From Tetrapyrgos nigripes (taxonomy: Eukaryota > Basidiomycota > Agaricomycetes > Agaricales > Campanellaceae), in NCBI GenBank assembly GCA_013368315.1, contig JAACJM010000012.1, positions 806,001-870,000 on the forward strand: 64,000 nt of DNA. The letters are read 5' to 3'. Numbering within the stretch: the stretch's first letter is position 1; each line of letters opens with the position of its first letter. The notes beneath the pieces were generated by a model. It saw nothing but the letters and a program-made list of their open reading frames with translations. It ran no database searches and had not been told where the DNA came from. Of this stretch, positions 11,455-23,400 are shown piece after piece. The position numbers were made by a program, and so were the translations under genes.

Positions 11455-12304
11455 ATGTCTCTGGTTCCACCTGCTCCAGATAGCACCGTGCAATCCGACA
11501 CCGAAGTATGCACCACTGAACATTGTTTTCATGCCTTCGATGCTTTGTATTGCGCTCTAGTGTCCTCAGCTACTCCCATATCGCCCAATTTTCCTGATGA
11601 GAAATAGTCGGTAATTCCATCATTTCCTCAAGGACTTTCCGTTCTCATCAAATTGCATCTAGCCCACTGTTCATAACCTGGAACACTCGGCGGCCAGGCC
11701 GTTCACCAAGACTACGCGGATGCATCGGCAACTTTGAACCTCAACCTCTCCACGAAGGACTTGCAGAGTACGCTCTGATTAGCGCATTTAGAGACAATAG
11801 ATTTCGAAAGATTGAGAAATCAGAGTTGGCCAGTTTGGAATGCTGGCAAGTTGCTTGACTTTTCTTTGTTGACCAGCCTTTGATTGAGATGTATCCATCC
11901 GTCCATCCAGTGTCTCATTGCTTACAGATTTTGAAGATGCCGATTCCTACTTGGATTGGACGATTGGAGTACATGGTATTCATATAACCTTTCCTCATCC
12001 ATCGCTACTTCAGTCGTCTTCGTCAACCTCACCATCACCATTCTCATCTTCTTCGTATCTTCCACGACTCACCTCTAAGCAGTCGTTTTCCGCTACGTAC
12101 TTGCCGGAAGTGATGCCTGAGCAGGAGTGGGATAGGATTGAGGCTATAGACAGTGCTATACAGAAGGCTGGGTGGAATGGTATGGTTTCTGAGGACATTC
12201 GCAGAAGCATACGACTGCGAAGGTATCAGAGTAGAAAGTGTCAAGTGAGTTGGGATGAGTTTGTTCAGTGGCGTGAGGAGCATGGACAGCCGGTGAAGAT
12301 TTGA
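11455..12304 (+). CDS. AMMECR1: AMMECR1-domain protein
   Basis: Three exons (11455-11606, 11663-11845, 11911-12304) join in frame to give 242 residues. The conserved core is clear: CFHAFDALYCAL, FPDEKYPLFITW, the family signature LRGCIGNFEPQPLHEGLAEYA, SAFRDNRF, CCVSLLTDFEDADSYLDW, GVHGIHITF, TYLPEV and the C-terminal IRLRRYQSRK. A Ser-rich loop of about 20 residues is inserted after HITFPHP. AMMECR1 proteins are found in archaea and eukaryotes; the molecular activity is not settled. Intron 2 has a GC donor (GCAAGT at 11846). The start codon is the first ATG before the conserved region and may be preceded by others. Confidence 0.88.
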
Positions 12305-12478
12305 GTCTGGGGGAAGAGCACGGAAAGAAATAATTGAAGGACTGAACGAGGAATCTAGTATCATTAGCGGTTCTCGATTATATATCATGTACAGTGGTTA
12401 GTTACTAAACAACGAATGTAGATCGATAGCGAAGTTCCAGAGCAAAGCTAAAATCAGTGGCTCCGTGCAGCATAGATT

Positions 12479-14464
12479 TCATGAAAACCAACTAGGATTG
12501 TCATTCAGAGGTCTATCCGTCTGAATACACAATCCGTGCCTCCGTAAATACGGTCCCGCATTATCAGAGAACAGAATCTTCTTCACTTTCGCCAGCCGGT
12601 AGGTGGGACTGCCCCACGACCCTTCAAATCGTTCCTCCAATTCCAACCACACTCGACGCAGTAGGTCAACATCATAACCGCTGGTCTTGCCGAAGGCAAC
12701 CAAGATCCAATAGATGACGGTCCTGTTAGGAACAAGAGGCTCCGGCAGGGTCATGAACATCCGGTAGATCTCCTGAAGATTCGACAAAGACCATGCTTTG
12801 ATGCCGTCGGTATCAGGCTCTGCTTTCGGGTTACCGTTCCTCGAAAACCCAAGGAAGATGGCCCGAAAAACTGCCAGAGTGGGAGAGTAGGTCGTATGCT
12901 TGATCTCCCCATTGGCTTCACGAATCATCGGCGCGCCGAGCTCCAGGTCGTCAGAGGAGAGCATATCCATCAAGACGCATAGAGCATTCGTAAGGTCACC
13001 ATGGTACGCCATTATCTGGATCATGGCAGTGAACGTGATCCCATTCGGCCTCATACCAGAGGTGATGTGTATCCCTTCCTCCGCCAAAACAGTCAACAGG
13101 GCATCCAACTCGTGTTCCGGCTGGTCAGGGCGCAGATAGTGTCGAAGGATTCGGTATATGGTCATCACGATGTCAAATCGTGCATGGTGCCCATACGCCC
13201 AAATGCAAGCATTGACACCATCCAGACCGAGTTCAAGGCCTTGATGTCGCATCTTGAGAAGGGTGGAACGGACTCCAGACAATTGCCTGGACCCGGTGAA
13301 AAATGCAAGCAATGAAAGATGGGTGATACGGTCTGGGGAATGTCCTGAATCTTTGAGCAACAAAGATGCACGCTGAATTGCACGGCCGTACAACGTCTTG
13401 GAAGCGATACCGACCAAGGTATTGTACGTGTAGATGTCAGGGAGCGTCTTCTGGTTTGGGATATCGAGTGGAGGGTATTGAGAGTCGGAGAACGTCGTAC
13501 CAGGCGGCGCGCCAGAGACCATGTCTGCAAAGACATCCAGAGCGAGCTTGAAATCTTCCGCTTTGGTTTTCCTCCATCCTGCACCGGCATTGGATATCAG
13601 CGCATTCCACTCATGCAAGTGGACTTTTCCGCCAAATTTTCGAATGAAATAGAGGATGGAGAGTAGGCGAAGAAACTGAGTCCGGTTTTTGGGCCGTTTT
13701 CTGACGAGTAGTCGGCATAGACGGTGAAGATGGGGGAAAGGAACTTTGGGATTGCCTCGAATGTGTGATCTGGGTGAGGGAATGGTGAGAAGGGTGGAAT
13801 AGGCCGTCCATGCATCTTCTACAGATTGCGTGTTGGCAATGACATCGCAAAAGTGAAAATAGAGTTCTTCCTCTCGGGTGACGCGTCTGAATAAAATATC
13901 CACCCCGGGAGTATCGTAAGCTCCACCGGAGTAAAAGACACTTTTTGTAGGCAAGCGTAACTGTTGAGAACGGTCGCCCGTCAGAAAACAGTCTCCGTGC
14001 CAATATTTCCCCCCAAATAATGGTTCTATGGGCAGAACATGGTTGGACCTTCCTGTTGGATGTGGAGGCCTTTCCTGCACATATAGTTGTTTGTGGTTGG
14101 TATCGGTATTGCCGGTTTGGCCTTCGGAATTGTCTACTAGATTCGGGAGGTTGATTTGATTTGACGTGTCCCAGGTCTGCACGAGATGGACAGCTGACCG
14201 GTCGTTGGGGAGTAGGGTTTTGGCTAAACGCTCGCTGAGAGGTAGGGGTTTCTCTTCCGCATGAATGTCGCGTGAAACAGGCTCGTCTCCGTGGCTGGAG
14301 TCTAGCTTGATACCGCGAGTTGCTATTCCACGAGCTGGAATTCCAGCCAAAGGAATCCCGAGCTGTGAAGAATGATGAAGGGTAGAATGATAGCACCATA
14401 TACGAGGAAGATGATAGGTCGTCAAAGTAAGAATTGGGCCCAGCGAGGACGCTCTGAGCATCAA
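12479..14464 (-). CDS. Mitochondrial pentatricopeptide-repeat (PPR) protein
   Basis: A single exon encodes 661 residues. The N-terminus is rich in Leu, Ser, Arg and His with few acids, as in a mitochondrial presequence. From about residue 290 there are degenerate helical repeats with PPR features: VHLHEWNALISNAG, PDIYTYNTLVGIASK, LGLDGVNACIWAYG, PNGITFTAMIQIMAYHGDLTNALCVLMDM and VIYWILVAFGK. Fungal PPR proteins act in mitochondrial RNA processing, stability or translation; the RNA target cannot be told from sequence. The lack of introns is notable in such an intron-rich region. It lies 396 bp downstream of the uL3 gene on the same strand. Confidence 0.8.
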   Translation of the reverse strand: MMLRASSLGPILTLTTYHLPRIWCYHSTLHHSSQLGIPLAGIPARGIATRGIKLDSSHGDEPVSRDIHAEEKPLPLSERLAKTLLPNDRSAVHLVQTWDTSNQINLPNLVDNSEGQTGNTDTNHKQLYVQERPPHPTGRSNHVLPIEPLFGGKYWHGDCFLTGDRSQQLRLPTKSVFYSGGAYDTPGVDILFRRVTREEELYFHFCDVIANTQSVEDAWTAYSTLLTIPSPRSHIRGNPKVPFPHLHRLCRLLVRKRPKNRTQFLRLLSILYFIRKFGGKVHLHEWNALISNAGAGWRKTKAEDFKLALDVFADMVSGAPPGTTFSDSQYPPLDIPNQKTLPDIYTYNTLVGIASKTLYGRAIQRASLLLKDSGHSPDRITHLSLLAFFTGSRQLSGVRSTLLKMRHQGLELGLDGVNACIWAYGHHARFDIVMTIYRILRHYLRPDQPEHELDALLTVLAEEGIHITSGMRPNGITFTAMIQIMAYHGDLTNALCVLMDMLSSDDLELGAPMIREANGEIKHTTYSPTLAVFRAIFLGFSRNGNPKAEPDTDGIKAWSLSNLQEIYRMFMTLPEPLVPNRTVIYWILVAFGKTSGYDVDLLRRVWLELEERFEGSWGSPTYRLAKVKKILFSDNAGPYLRRHGLCIQTDRPLNDNPSWFS

Positions 14465-14860
14465 TAGAAGAAAGTGCAGTCATCCTGGAGGACTGAAATA
14501 AGGTGCATTTCTAATTCTGAGCAGACTGCCACGTACCGCGACTGGCACTCAATTCAAACGGAGCGTCCCTTGGGCTGAACGCGTGTACAGAACCCAGCGA
14601 AGAGACCGACGGTGTTGAGTGACACAGAGTCGTAGCTGAAAGGGTCCTGGAATTTGCACACGCAAACTTTTTCGGTTTCACTCGCGTGGTCAACGACCAA
14701 ACTATTTGCCGAACCAATCACAGCGCGAATTTTTATAAATTCTTTCTACTTTCAAGTGTTTCTGTCAAGTGCATGAATTCATACTGCGTACAGCGTAGAG
14801 TGACATAGGTAAGAGCCCATAGACGTGTAAAAATATAGTAGTGGTAACAAGTACAACAGA
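14465..14860. other. Intergenic region
   Basis: The promoter side of the PPR gene and the 3' end of the uL3 transcript. A short minus-strand frame (14511-14717) has no family resemblance and was left out. Confidence 0.45.
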
Positions 14861-16365
14861 TCATGCAGCACGGGCCTTGAGCGTTCCCAAGAACGCGGCC
14901 TTTTCTTCGAAGGTTTGGAAGGATCCGTGCTAACAGAGCAGACGTTAGCAAGAGAAGGTAAGAGAACCAAAATGATACTTACGCCGAACTTCGAGGAGGT
15001 GTCGATGAACTTGAGTTGGACTTTCTCCAAATCCCGACGAGAGGTGTGGACCATGAGCGACTTGCGGATGGTGACCACGCGCTTCTTGGTACCAGGGATG
15101 GAACCCTTGAGCATCAAGAAATCGTTCTTCACCACACCGTAATGAGGGAAACCACCCATAGGCGTGATGGGCTTCTTCGTGATATCATGCTCAGTCGACG
15201 CATTACCTTCGTCGCCGCCCGAACCAATACGGTAGATCTTCTTGTTGATCTCTGTTCGGTGGTGGTAACCGTCTAGAAACAAAGTGAATTAGTCAAATTC
15301 GAGCAAAGCAATTACATGGGACCTTACTTTGACCAGCACGAGCAACGGAGAACATGACCTTGGAAGGATGCCATGCTCCGATACAGGCGACCTTTCGGAG
15401 ACCCTTGTGTGTTTTTCTGGGCAGCTTCTTAGTTCCCCAACGGTGTGTAACACCCTCGAAACCATGACCCTTCGTGACAGCGATGACATCCACATTCTCA
15501 TCCTGCTCAAACACCGAGTTGACCTCGATGGGCTTCTCGAAAAGGCCATGAGCATATTCGACTTTGTCGGCAATCGAACCACCGTTGACTTGAATCTCCA
15601 TCAAGTGAGCCTTCTTTTGACTGAGACCGGTCTTGCGGATTTGAGTGTGGGCAAGGACACGGACAACAGTGCAGTATTTGCGGATACGCTCAAGCTCGCG
15701 AGCCACAGACTTGCCACCATCCTCAGCGTGCTTCTTGGCGTAACGAGTGAAAGCCTTCTTCTTCGCGCGGTACCAGTTCTTGTAGAAGCGACGTTTGACT
15801 TCATCCGAAAGGTGGGATGCCCAGACAGTGGTAAGAGTGCGCAATCCACGGGGAGTCTCGACGTAACCGACAACACCAACGACCATCATTGGAGGAGTCT
15901 CGACAATGGTAACTGCCTCAACAACCTCACGCTTGTGCATCTCTGCAACACATCGTCAGTTCCAGCGACAAAACGAAACCAAATTCTATAGACGCACTAG
16001 ATCCTGGACGGTCGAGGTCACGGACAACATGGGTCATACCAGCCTTGTAACCCATAACAGCGGTCAAGTGGACGGGCTTCTTGGGGTCATCCTGATGCAA
16101 AATTTTAGATGTTTCTGTGCGTCACGATCTGTTCAGAAACGAGCTTACCCTGGGGAAAGACTTGACCTTTCCACGGTGACGGGCAGCACGCTTTCTGGGA
16201 AGGAAACCCAGCGAACCGTGTCGAGGTGCTTCGTACTAAGATATAGATATGAGTTTGGCGAAAATGGGCGGATTTTCTTGCTCAACGGACCTTACGATGA
16301 CTAGAGAGTAGAATGTCAGCTACCACCAAAGATGCTTGAACAACGCATGAGCATACTCACCTCAT
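14861..16365 (-). CDS. RPL3: 60S ribosomal protein L3 (uL3)
   Basis: Seven exons join in frame to 389 residues, the normal uL3 length: 16361-16365 (5 nt, ATG plus two bases), 16291-16300 (10 nt), 16149-16235, 15998-16091, 15328-15942, 14983-15272 and 14861-14929. Hallmarks: [21 protein letters not shown] at the N-terminus, [76 protein letters not shown] and the C-terminal [10 protein letters not shown]. uL3 lies near the peptidyl-transferase centre of the large subunit. The first two coding exons are microexons that together encode five residues. The palindrome TCACGCGTGA lies about 120 bp upstream of the start. Confidence 0.95.
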
Positions 16366-16655
16366 CTTGATGTATCTTGAGGAGGCGTTATCACCTTTTC
16401 CAAAATATTCGAGGCAAGAGAGTAAAACAACTGTACAGTACCACAAGCCACCAAGCAAGATGCCGAGCCTTGCCGAGATGCCGGTCACGCGTGACGAAAA
16501 TCCCCAACTTGAACAGTCTCTCTTCTACAGGTCAAGCTCCCTCGCATTTTTGAGATCAAGGAGCTTTACAGACTGGTACAATACAGGGAATAATGCTACA
16601 GCGGTACACCATCGAAAGGCCAGCCTCCATTCCAGTCAAGACCACCACACCTTAT

Positions 16656-18260
16656 TTACTTGTTAAAAACCAAAGCAAACTTCTGCCACACCCCTGGCCG
16701 TGTTTCGCCGGGCTCAGCGACGAATGTTCCCTTCTCGTCAATGGTGTATTCCACACCGTTGGCAATCGCAATTTCCTTGCTCAGTTTAGATTCGTCGTTT
16801 TTCCAAAAACACAGCACCCCGAGAATGTCCTGCAAACGTTTGTTGAATAAGACTCGGCGAGAACGTAGCACACAAAACTTACAGGTTGAGTACCAAAAAT
16901 CAATATCACGACAGTTGCGGCTTTGCCTCGAGTAAGAAGATGTCGTGGATGAACGGAGAATTATACGGACGCACCTGATGCAATGATGAGATCTGGAATC
17001 GGACTTTGAGGCGTAGTGATAGAAAGCAGACTAAGACTGTATTGTCATCGAGAAATCAGCATTGAGGTCCATCCACGATTGTTGCAGACTCACCTCATTG
17101 CAATCATGAGATATAGACCAAAGGACAGGATCCTGATGGGGAGGTTAAGCTCAAGAGAGCCCAATAGGCTAGGTTTACCCCTTTGCACTGCGAACCGGCG
17201 TTTGTAGACAAGAACGATAGTCCAGACTGGGAACGCAGGTAAGATTCCGGGGCATTGTGGAGAAGAAATAATGCACCTTCTAGGACGAGTGTGGCGAGGA
17301 TGACACCAGCCGCTACTACCATAATAGCATTTGTCCTTGATTTTATTCAGCGTGTTTAGATGAAACAAACGCGCAAGTCAGCCACTTACAATGGATCGTT
17401 CTTAACTGAACAATAGAAAAAGCGTCTATCCCGAGAGACATCCTGGGGGTGAGAGGCTCCAACCTTTGAGAATACTCATCAACAATGTATCACAGAAAGT
17501 GTAAACTGTATCTTGACTTACAGCGGCAGTGATGAGGATGGAAATCATCCATGCAATGTATGGGATGGCGACCATCTTATTAACATGGGAATGAATTCAA
17601 TTTCAGTAGCTTCCTGGTTTCAAAAACTCACCAGCCACCGACGAATAGGTTCATCCCGATACTGTTGTCCTTCAAAAGCAGACCTAATGACAAGGAACAT
17701 CTTACAGCCAATTAACACCTTGAAGTAGGTCAGATACACGAAATCCTACCTGAAAGACGAGGAAGAATGCTGCCAATGAAGTGCTGCAACCGTTCAATAT
17801 TTCTCCATTCTCCGAGTACCTGAAACTCACATCGCGGGCATTCCGTACAACAAAGATGCTTGGAGAAGACATAGCATTGGCGATGGTTCCGGTCCGGTAG
17901 TCTTCCCAGCGTAGGCACTATCAATCCATCAATCGTTGACCTCGCACGTTATAACACGGGATATTTACAGTAGACTCGAAGAGCTATGCAGGATCGACAA
18001 AAGTTAGTCCGCAGGTAGTTGTAGACGCAAAAACATACGCACATGCCCACTATCATAAAAACCACCAAAAGGTTGATCAATGTAACATGCCTTTGGATCC
18101 TTTTTGAAAAGATAATAATAGCCAGCAGGAGCGGGAGACCGAAATGAGAGGGCCACATATTCAGAACCAAGAAAAGGACCAAGTCAGAGTGACTGGCTTG
18201 AACAATATTCGAAGGAACCACTGGTTCCGTACCATCTTTGACCAGAATCGTCAGACTCAT
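16656..18260 (-). CDS. Seven-helix membrane protein of an agaricomycete GPCR-like family
   Basis: Starting at MSLTILVKDGTEP (18260), about eleven short exons can be read through typical introns to the stop at 16656, giving roughly 330 residues. Seven hydrophobic segments appear in order: LVLFLVLNMWPSHFGLPLLLA; then LINLLVVFMIVG; LLQASLLYGMPAM; TSLAAFFLVFQ; MVAIPYIAWMISILITAA; IMVVAAGVILATLVLE; RILSFGLYLMIAMR and TVVILIFGTQPDILGVLCFWK. The FSKRIQRHVTLIN loop, FYCSV loop and FGTQ-DIL ending fit a seven-helix, GPCR-like family that I know from mushroom genomes and that has no assigned ligand. The C-tail is hydrophilic. Exact exon ends are less certain than for the housekeeping genes, and one hydrophobic stretch may be a loop. 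Confidence 0.7.
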
Positions 18261-18831
18261 ACGCGCCGTACAACAGCAGCATTACGCACTGTTGGAAGGC
18301 ATTGTTGACCTTTAGATAAACGAGCGTCGAGAAGACCCTGAAGCCTGCTTCGAACGGGTGCAGCAGCGATGACTCGCAAAGCGCTGGATGGAAGAACGAA
18401 CAGAAAGGAAGGTAAGTTAGTTTGCACAAAATGTCCCCTGTCAGAGGCCTCGGCTGGGTCCTGGCCTCGGCAATTATACATTCCTGTGTATATGGAACAT
18501 CAGTACAATCATTGATGCTTTCCCAGTCAGTATGATTCCTGGGTCTGATACTCGTTATTACGCCGCATGTTGCCCAATGGGCCATGGCCGGAGGCTGTTG
18601 TTAGCTGCCAAGCATGCAGCGCTCTTGTCGTGGGAGGTGGACTTGCAAGCGAGAACAGATGGACATATCATTGAGCTCGAGCGCGTTCATGATCATCAAG
18701 ATGAGAACAGTTTCAATGACGCTCTGGTACCGTGACTACTTCCTGTTTGACTTTGTACGACCAACCTGCAGCAGAACTCGACATTGTTTCATCTCCAGCT
18801 TGGTTTGCTTTCTTGCAGAATTTATTTAGAG
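18261..18831. other. Intergenic region between divergent genes
   Basis: Between the start of the seven-helix protein gene and that of the phosphatase gene. A 134-codon minus-strand frame (18184-18585) overlaps the first exon in another frame and matches nothing I recognise. No further gene is supported. Confidence 0.45.
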
Positions 18832-20188
18832 ATGCCTAGTGATCTCGATAGGTGCGCAATCGGCTCGTTATCCACCGAAGTACGAATTTAAGAACGAGAC
18901 AGACAAATCCAGCAACTGACGCGCTGCGAGACCATTTCGGAAGAGGAAGTGAAGAGGCTTTGTTTGAAAGCCCGTGAAATACTGATAGAGGAGGGAAATG
19001 TCCACACCATAGATTCTCCAGTCACGGTACGTTTTCTTTGGTCGATATCCGTGTTCTATCCACTCAATTTTATGTCCTACACGTCCAAAAAGAGTAGATT
19101 TGTGGAGATATACATGGTCAATTCTGGGATCTCATAGAGCTCTTCCAAGTAGGAGGATTCTGTCCCGAGACTAATTATCTGTTCATGGGTCCGTCATTCC
19201 TTCGTCTAAACCGCATTCTACTTACTTCCATACAGGTGACTTTGTTGACCGAGGCTACTACTCTGTTGAAACATTCCTGCTACTCCTTGCTCTCAAAGTA
19301 CGCTACCCAGAACGCATAACACTCATCAGAGGCAACCACGAATCTCGTCAAATTACCCAAGTATACGGCTTCTACGACGAGTGCCAACGCAAGTACGGAA
19401 GTAGCAACGTATGGAGGTGGTGTTGCGAAGTGTTTGATTATCTTGCCCTTGGTGCGATTGTGGATGGAAGAGTGTTTTGCGTGCATGGAGGACTGAGTCC
19501 AAACTTGCAAACGATTGACCAGGTGTGTGCTGCTTTGCTCCTCCAAGTTGCTAGTCCTCAGAATCTGCATACAATATAGATACGAGGAATAGACCGAAAA
19601 CAAGAAGTACCACACGATGGACCTATGTGCGATTTGCTTTGGTCGGACCCTGATGGTACTGTTCTTCTCCCTCTTTGCGTGGGTCAACATTAATTGGCCC
19701 CAAGACATATCAGGGTGGAGTTTATCCCCTCGTGGTGCTGGTTTTCTTTTCGGAGCAGATATCACGAAGGTAATCCGTCTGTTCAATCCTATTCATACTT
19801 TTACTTATCAGCTCTGGTCGTAGATCTTTGCACACCACAATGCACTTGACCTCATCGCTCGTGCCCACCAGCTTGCTATGGAAGGTTACAAGCTGATGTT
19901 CGACAAGACCATTGTCACAGTCTGGAGTGCCCCAAATTACTGCTATAGGTGTGTATTCCTTCCTTTCCGCTCAGCTTCAAACTAACACGATAACCATCAT
20001 GCAGATGTGGCAATGTCGCCTCGATTCTAGAACTTGACGAACATCTCGGACAGGAATACAAAGTCTTCCAACATGCACCCGTGGTATGTACCAGCTCCCG
20101 AAATATGTATCACAAGTTAATAGTTGTGGTTGCTTAGGATGTCCGATCAATACCTGCAAAACGTCCTCCAGCTGACTACTTCCTCTGA
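18832..20188 (+). CDS. PP2A-like Ser/Thr phosphatase catalytic subunit (PP4/Ppg1 group)
   Basis: Nine exons (18832-18851, 18903-19026, 19098-19188, 19236-19522, 19580-19655, 19705-19769, 19824-19948, 20005-20083, 20138-20188) give 305 residues, the size of PP4c. All metallophosphatase motifs are present: [54 protein letters not shown], and the DYFL C-terminus that is carboxymethylated in the PP2A group. [14 protein letters not shown] at the N-terminus and the [21 protein letters not shown] block place it with PP4/Ppg1 rather than PP1 or PP6. PP4-type enzymes act in DNA-damage recovery and centrosome function and Ppg1 in glycogen and Far-complex control; which applies here is not decided. The gene converges on SMC4 with 248 bp between stops. 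Confidence 0.9.
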
Positions 20189-20436
20189 ACATTGACTTGC
20201 ATTCGCGGAGCTTTTCAGCTTTGATAGGTTTAGAGCGGGAAAATGCACCACTGTTGTACTTACATACCTCTATCATTACATTTGTCTTCTACTTGACGGA
20301 TTTCTGTATGTAGTGCGCAGAAAAAAGAGTATATGATTACAACCAAAGAAAAAAGACCGATTACAAGACTACAATATCAGTAAATGAGTACAGATATGTA
20401 AACACAAATAGGAAAGCCCAATATCTAACGACTCAG

Positions 20437-23400
20437 TCAGTGACTTGTAGTTGAGTTCTCGACAGCACGAGCAGTAAGTGCGTGGTTATCGATAGAAATA
20501 CCTAGAAATCGTTTAGCAACCTGCAAAAACCAAGTAGTTGCTTTACTTACTTTGAGTAGCGTTTGCGGTCTTGTAGATACCAATGAGACGGTTACTGAGC
20601 TCAAACATATCATTCCTGGTGAAAAACGTCAGTGTCATTAAAGACGTGAAGGAGGGAAGACGTACCGGAGCGAGATGATGATAAACTGTGCATTCTTGGT
20701 ACGATCCTTGATGTAGTTGGCGACGATAGAAACGTTTCTGAAGTCAAGAGCAGCATCGATCTCATCCATGAAGTAGAGAGGGGTGGGCTGGGACAATCAC
20801 TGAGCGAGAGGCATTGTTGGGATATGATCTAAACACTGACCTTGAAGACATGCAACGCAAACACGAGAGCAAGAGAACTCAAAGTCTAGAGGTCATGGTC
20901 GATTTTTAACGATCCAATATTAGAAGAGGTACTCGTACCTTCTCACCACCGGAGAGGTTAGAAATGTTCTTCCAACTCTTCTTGGGCGGCATAACACTGA
21001 AGATGATACCTTCAGAGAAGGGATCCATGCTATCCACCAACTCCAGTTCAGCATTGCCTCCGAGAGTGATCATCTACAGTCCAAGGTCAGTAAGCAAACT
21101 CTGACTGAAGATGAAGGTCACAAATTCACCTGATACATCTCCTTCAGCTTCAGTGAGATCTGGTTAAAGCCCAGCATGAACTCGTCCAAGCGTTGCTTTC
21201 GGAGATCATCGTATGTCTTCTTCATCTCATCTCGTCGTTGTGTCACCTTCTCGACATCACTGAGACGATTGAAGTATTCCTCTTCACGCTGCTTGTATTC
21301 TTCAAGTACTCCGAGGTTGGGTTTAGCCCTTTTGATTTGATCTGTTTATGGACATTAGTTGGAAATGAGATAACCCTTAGTTCGAGCTTGAGTACCTTGA
21401 AGACTTTCGATATTGATTTGCAGGTCCCGATGCTTGTACTTGGCAAGTTCTTTCTCTTCGTATGTGGGAAGGCCTTCTGATTTAGCTTTTGCTTTTTTGG
21501 GCTTGGGAGGTTCGTCAGGGTCGGGTTTCACATCCGTCTCTTCCGAGTTATCACGGTCCTGCTCTTGTTCTTCGTCCCCGTCTTCTTCATCATCACTACA
21601 ATTCCGAGATGAGGCCGGCAACACAAGTGGTAAGAAAATATATTAGACTTACTCGATTTCCTCCAACTTCAATTCATCATGCTTCTCCTGCCAATGCGTC
21701 ATCTTTTCATCGTTCTCTTTGCGGTCTCTCTCGGCATCTTCAAGTTCCTTTTGCAGTTTCGTCTAAAAAAGCGCGCAAAGTCAGAATCACCAAGAAGTAG
21801 CAACAACGAACTGACCTCAGTCTGCCTGAACTTCTCTACCTCTTCGGTCTTCTCGTCCAATTGCCCCTTCAGCTTGTCAAGATCAGCGCTCGCCGTTTCT
21901 TCAGCAGCCTCAGCTTCTTCAACTCGGTGACGGTAGCGCGCCACCTGGTTCTGAACTTCTTCTAGCTTAGACTCCAGTTCTTCCAGCTCGTCTGAAACTT
22001 CTTGCAGAGTGGCTTCGTTGGTTTCGATGAGGCCTTGCGACTTGGTCACCGTCTTCTCTGCCTTTGTGATAGCAACCTCGGCTTTGGTGATCTCCGCGTT
22101 GGCGGTGTCTATGTAAGTCCGGATTCCTTCGACTTTGGATTTTTGAGTTAGGAGTTTAGAACCACCAATCTGGATGATCTTCTCTTCCACCTCTTTCAAG
22201 GACTGTTCGATCTCAGCTGCCTTCTCTTGGATTTTCTCCAGCTCCTTATTGCATACTTTGAGTTGCTTCTCCAAGGTTGAGATACGCGCAACATCATTAG
22301 CATCGGGTTGGCTTTGAGACCTGAATAAAGAATTAAAATTGTGACGGCAACGAACACGCATAAAATACGTACTGGAGGTCACGAAGGCGTTTCTCAGCTT
22401 CAGAAATTCGTTTCTTTCCCGTCTCGATGTCGAGTCCAAGCTTTTCATACGCCAAGTCTATCTGAGGTCCTGCAGTTCTGATACGTTCCAGCTCAGCCTC
22501 GATGTTGCGAAGCTCTTGCACAGCAGCATCAAGGTTCCTCGAAGCCTCTACACTGTCTTGCTCGTACTTCCTGAGAACTTCGGGAGTGACGCCAGCAGGA
22601 GCTAGTTTGGAGCTCATGCCTCCCCTCTGAGGCTGACTTCCACCACCCGACATGGTACCCGAGATATCGATGAGCTGGCCTGTAAGCGTCACAACTCTCC
22701 AGCGCTTCTTTCCATAGGCGATACGATTTGCTTGTTCCAAGTCTTGGGCGACGAGCGTATCACCAAGTCCCTTGTAAAAGGCTGGTGCGAACCTGTCTTC
22801 CTTGAAGGTAATGAGGTCGAAAAGACGAGGAACATTCTCTGGAGTGGGAATCTTCTGAAGTTGAGCAGGATTGTAGCTAAGCTTCTCGAGGACAACGAAG
22901 GAAGCGCGTCCAATATTTTGGTTGCGGAGGTACTCGATACAAGCTTGACCTTGTTCGACGGTATCGACCACCATATGCTGAAGAGAACCGCAGGCTGTGG
23001 ACACTGCAACGTCGTATTTGTCAGGTATGGCTCCAAGAGCACCGAGACGACCCTTATATGGCATTAGCATAGGCGCTCCCTGGAATATGCTGAGAGGTAT
23101 CTCACATGGAAGCCTTTGATACGACCAGCATCACTCAATTTGCTCAAGCTATCGAGCACTCTGCCCTGTGATCTGCTCTCTGCTTGCGAGGACTTCGTTT
23201 CTTGCACCTTTTGAGAAGAAGCGGAAGACTTTGCCCTCCATTCTCGCTCGTTGTTCCGGGCGTCCTACATTGAAGATGTCAGAGATATACATAGGAAGAC
23301 AATAATTGTTCTTACCTGCAACTTCTTGTCAAGGTTCTCCTTTTGGCTCTTCAATTCAGCTTTCTTGGTCTTGTGTTCGGTTTGCTGAGCCATCTGAGGT

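Noticed and set aside
12010..12388. Overlapping minus-strand frames over the AMMECR1 last exon
   Set aside because: They lie antisense to a clearly conserved exon (TYLPEV, IRLRRYQSRK) and show no family features.
14511..14717. 68-codon minus-strand frame upstream of the PPR gene
   Set aside because: It has no homology I recognise, and its composition is like intergenic DNA; the PPR gene has its own start and presequence downstream.
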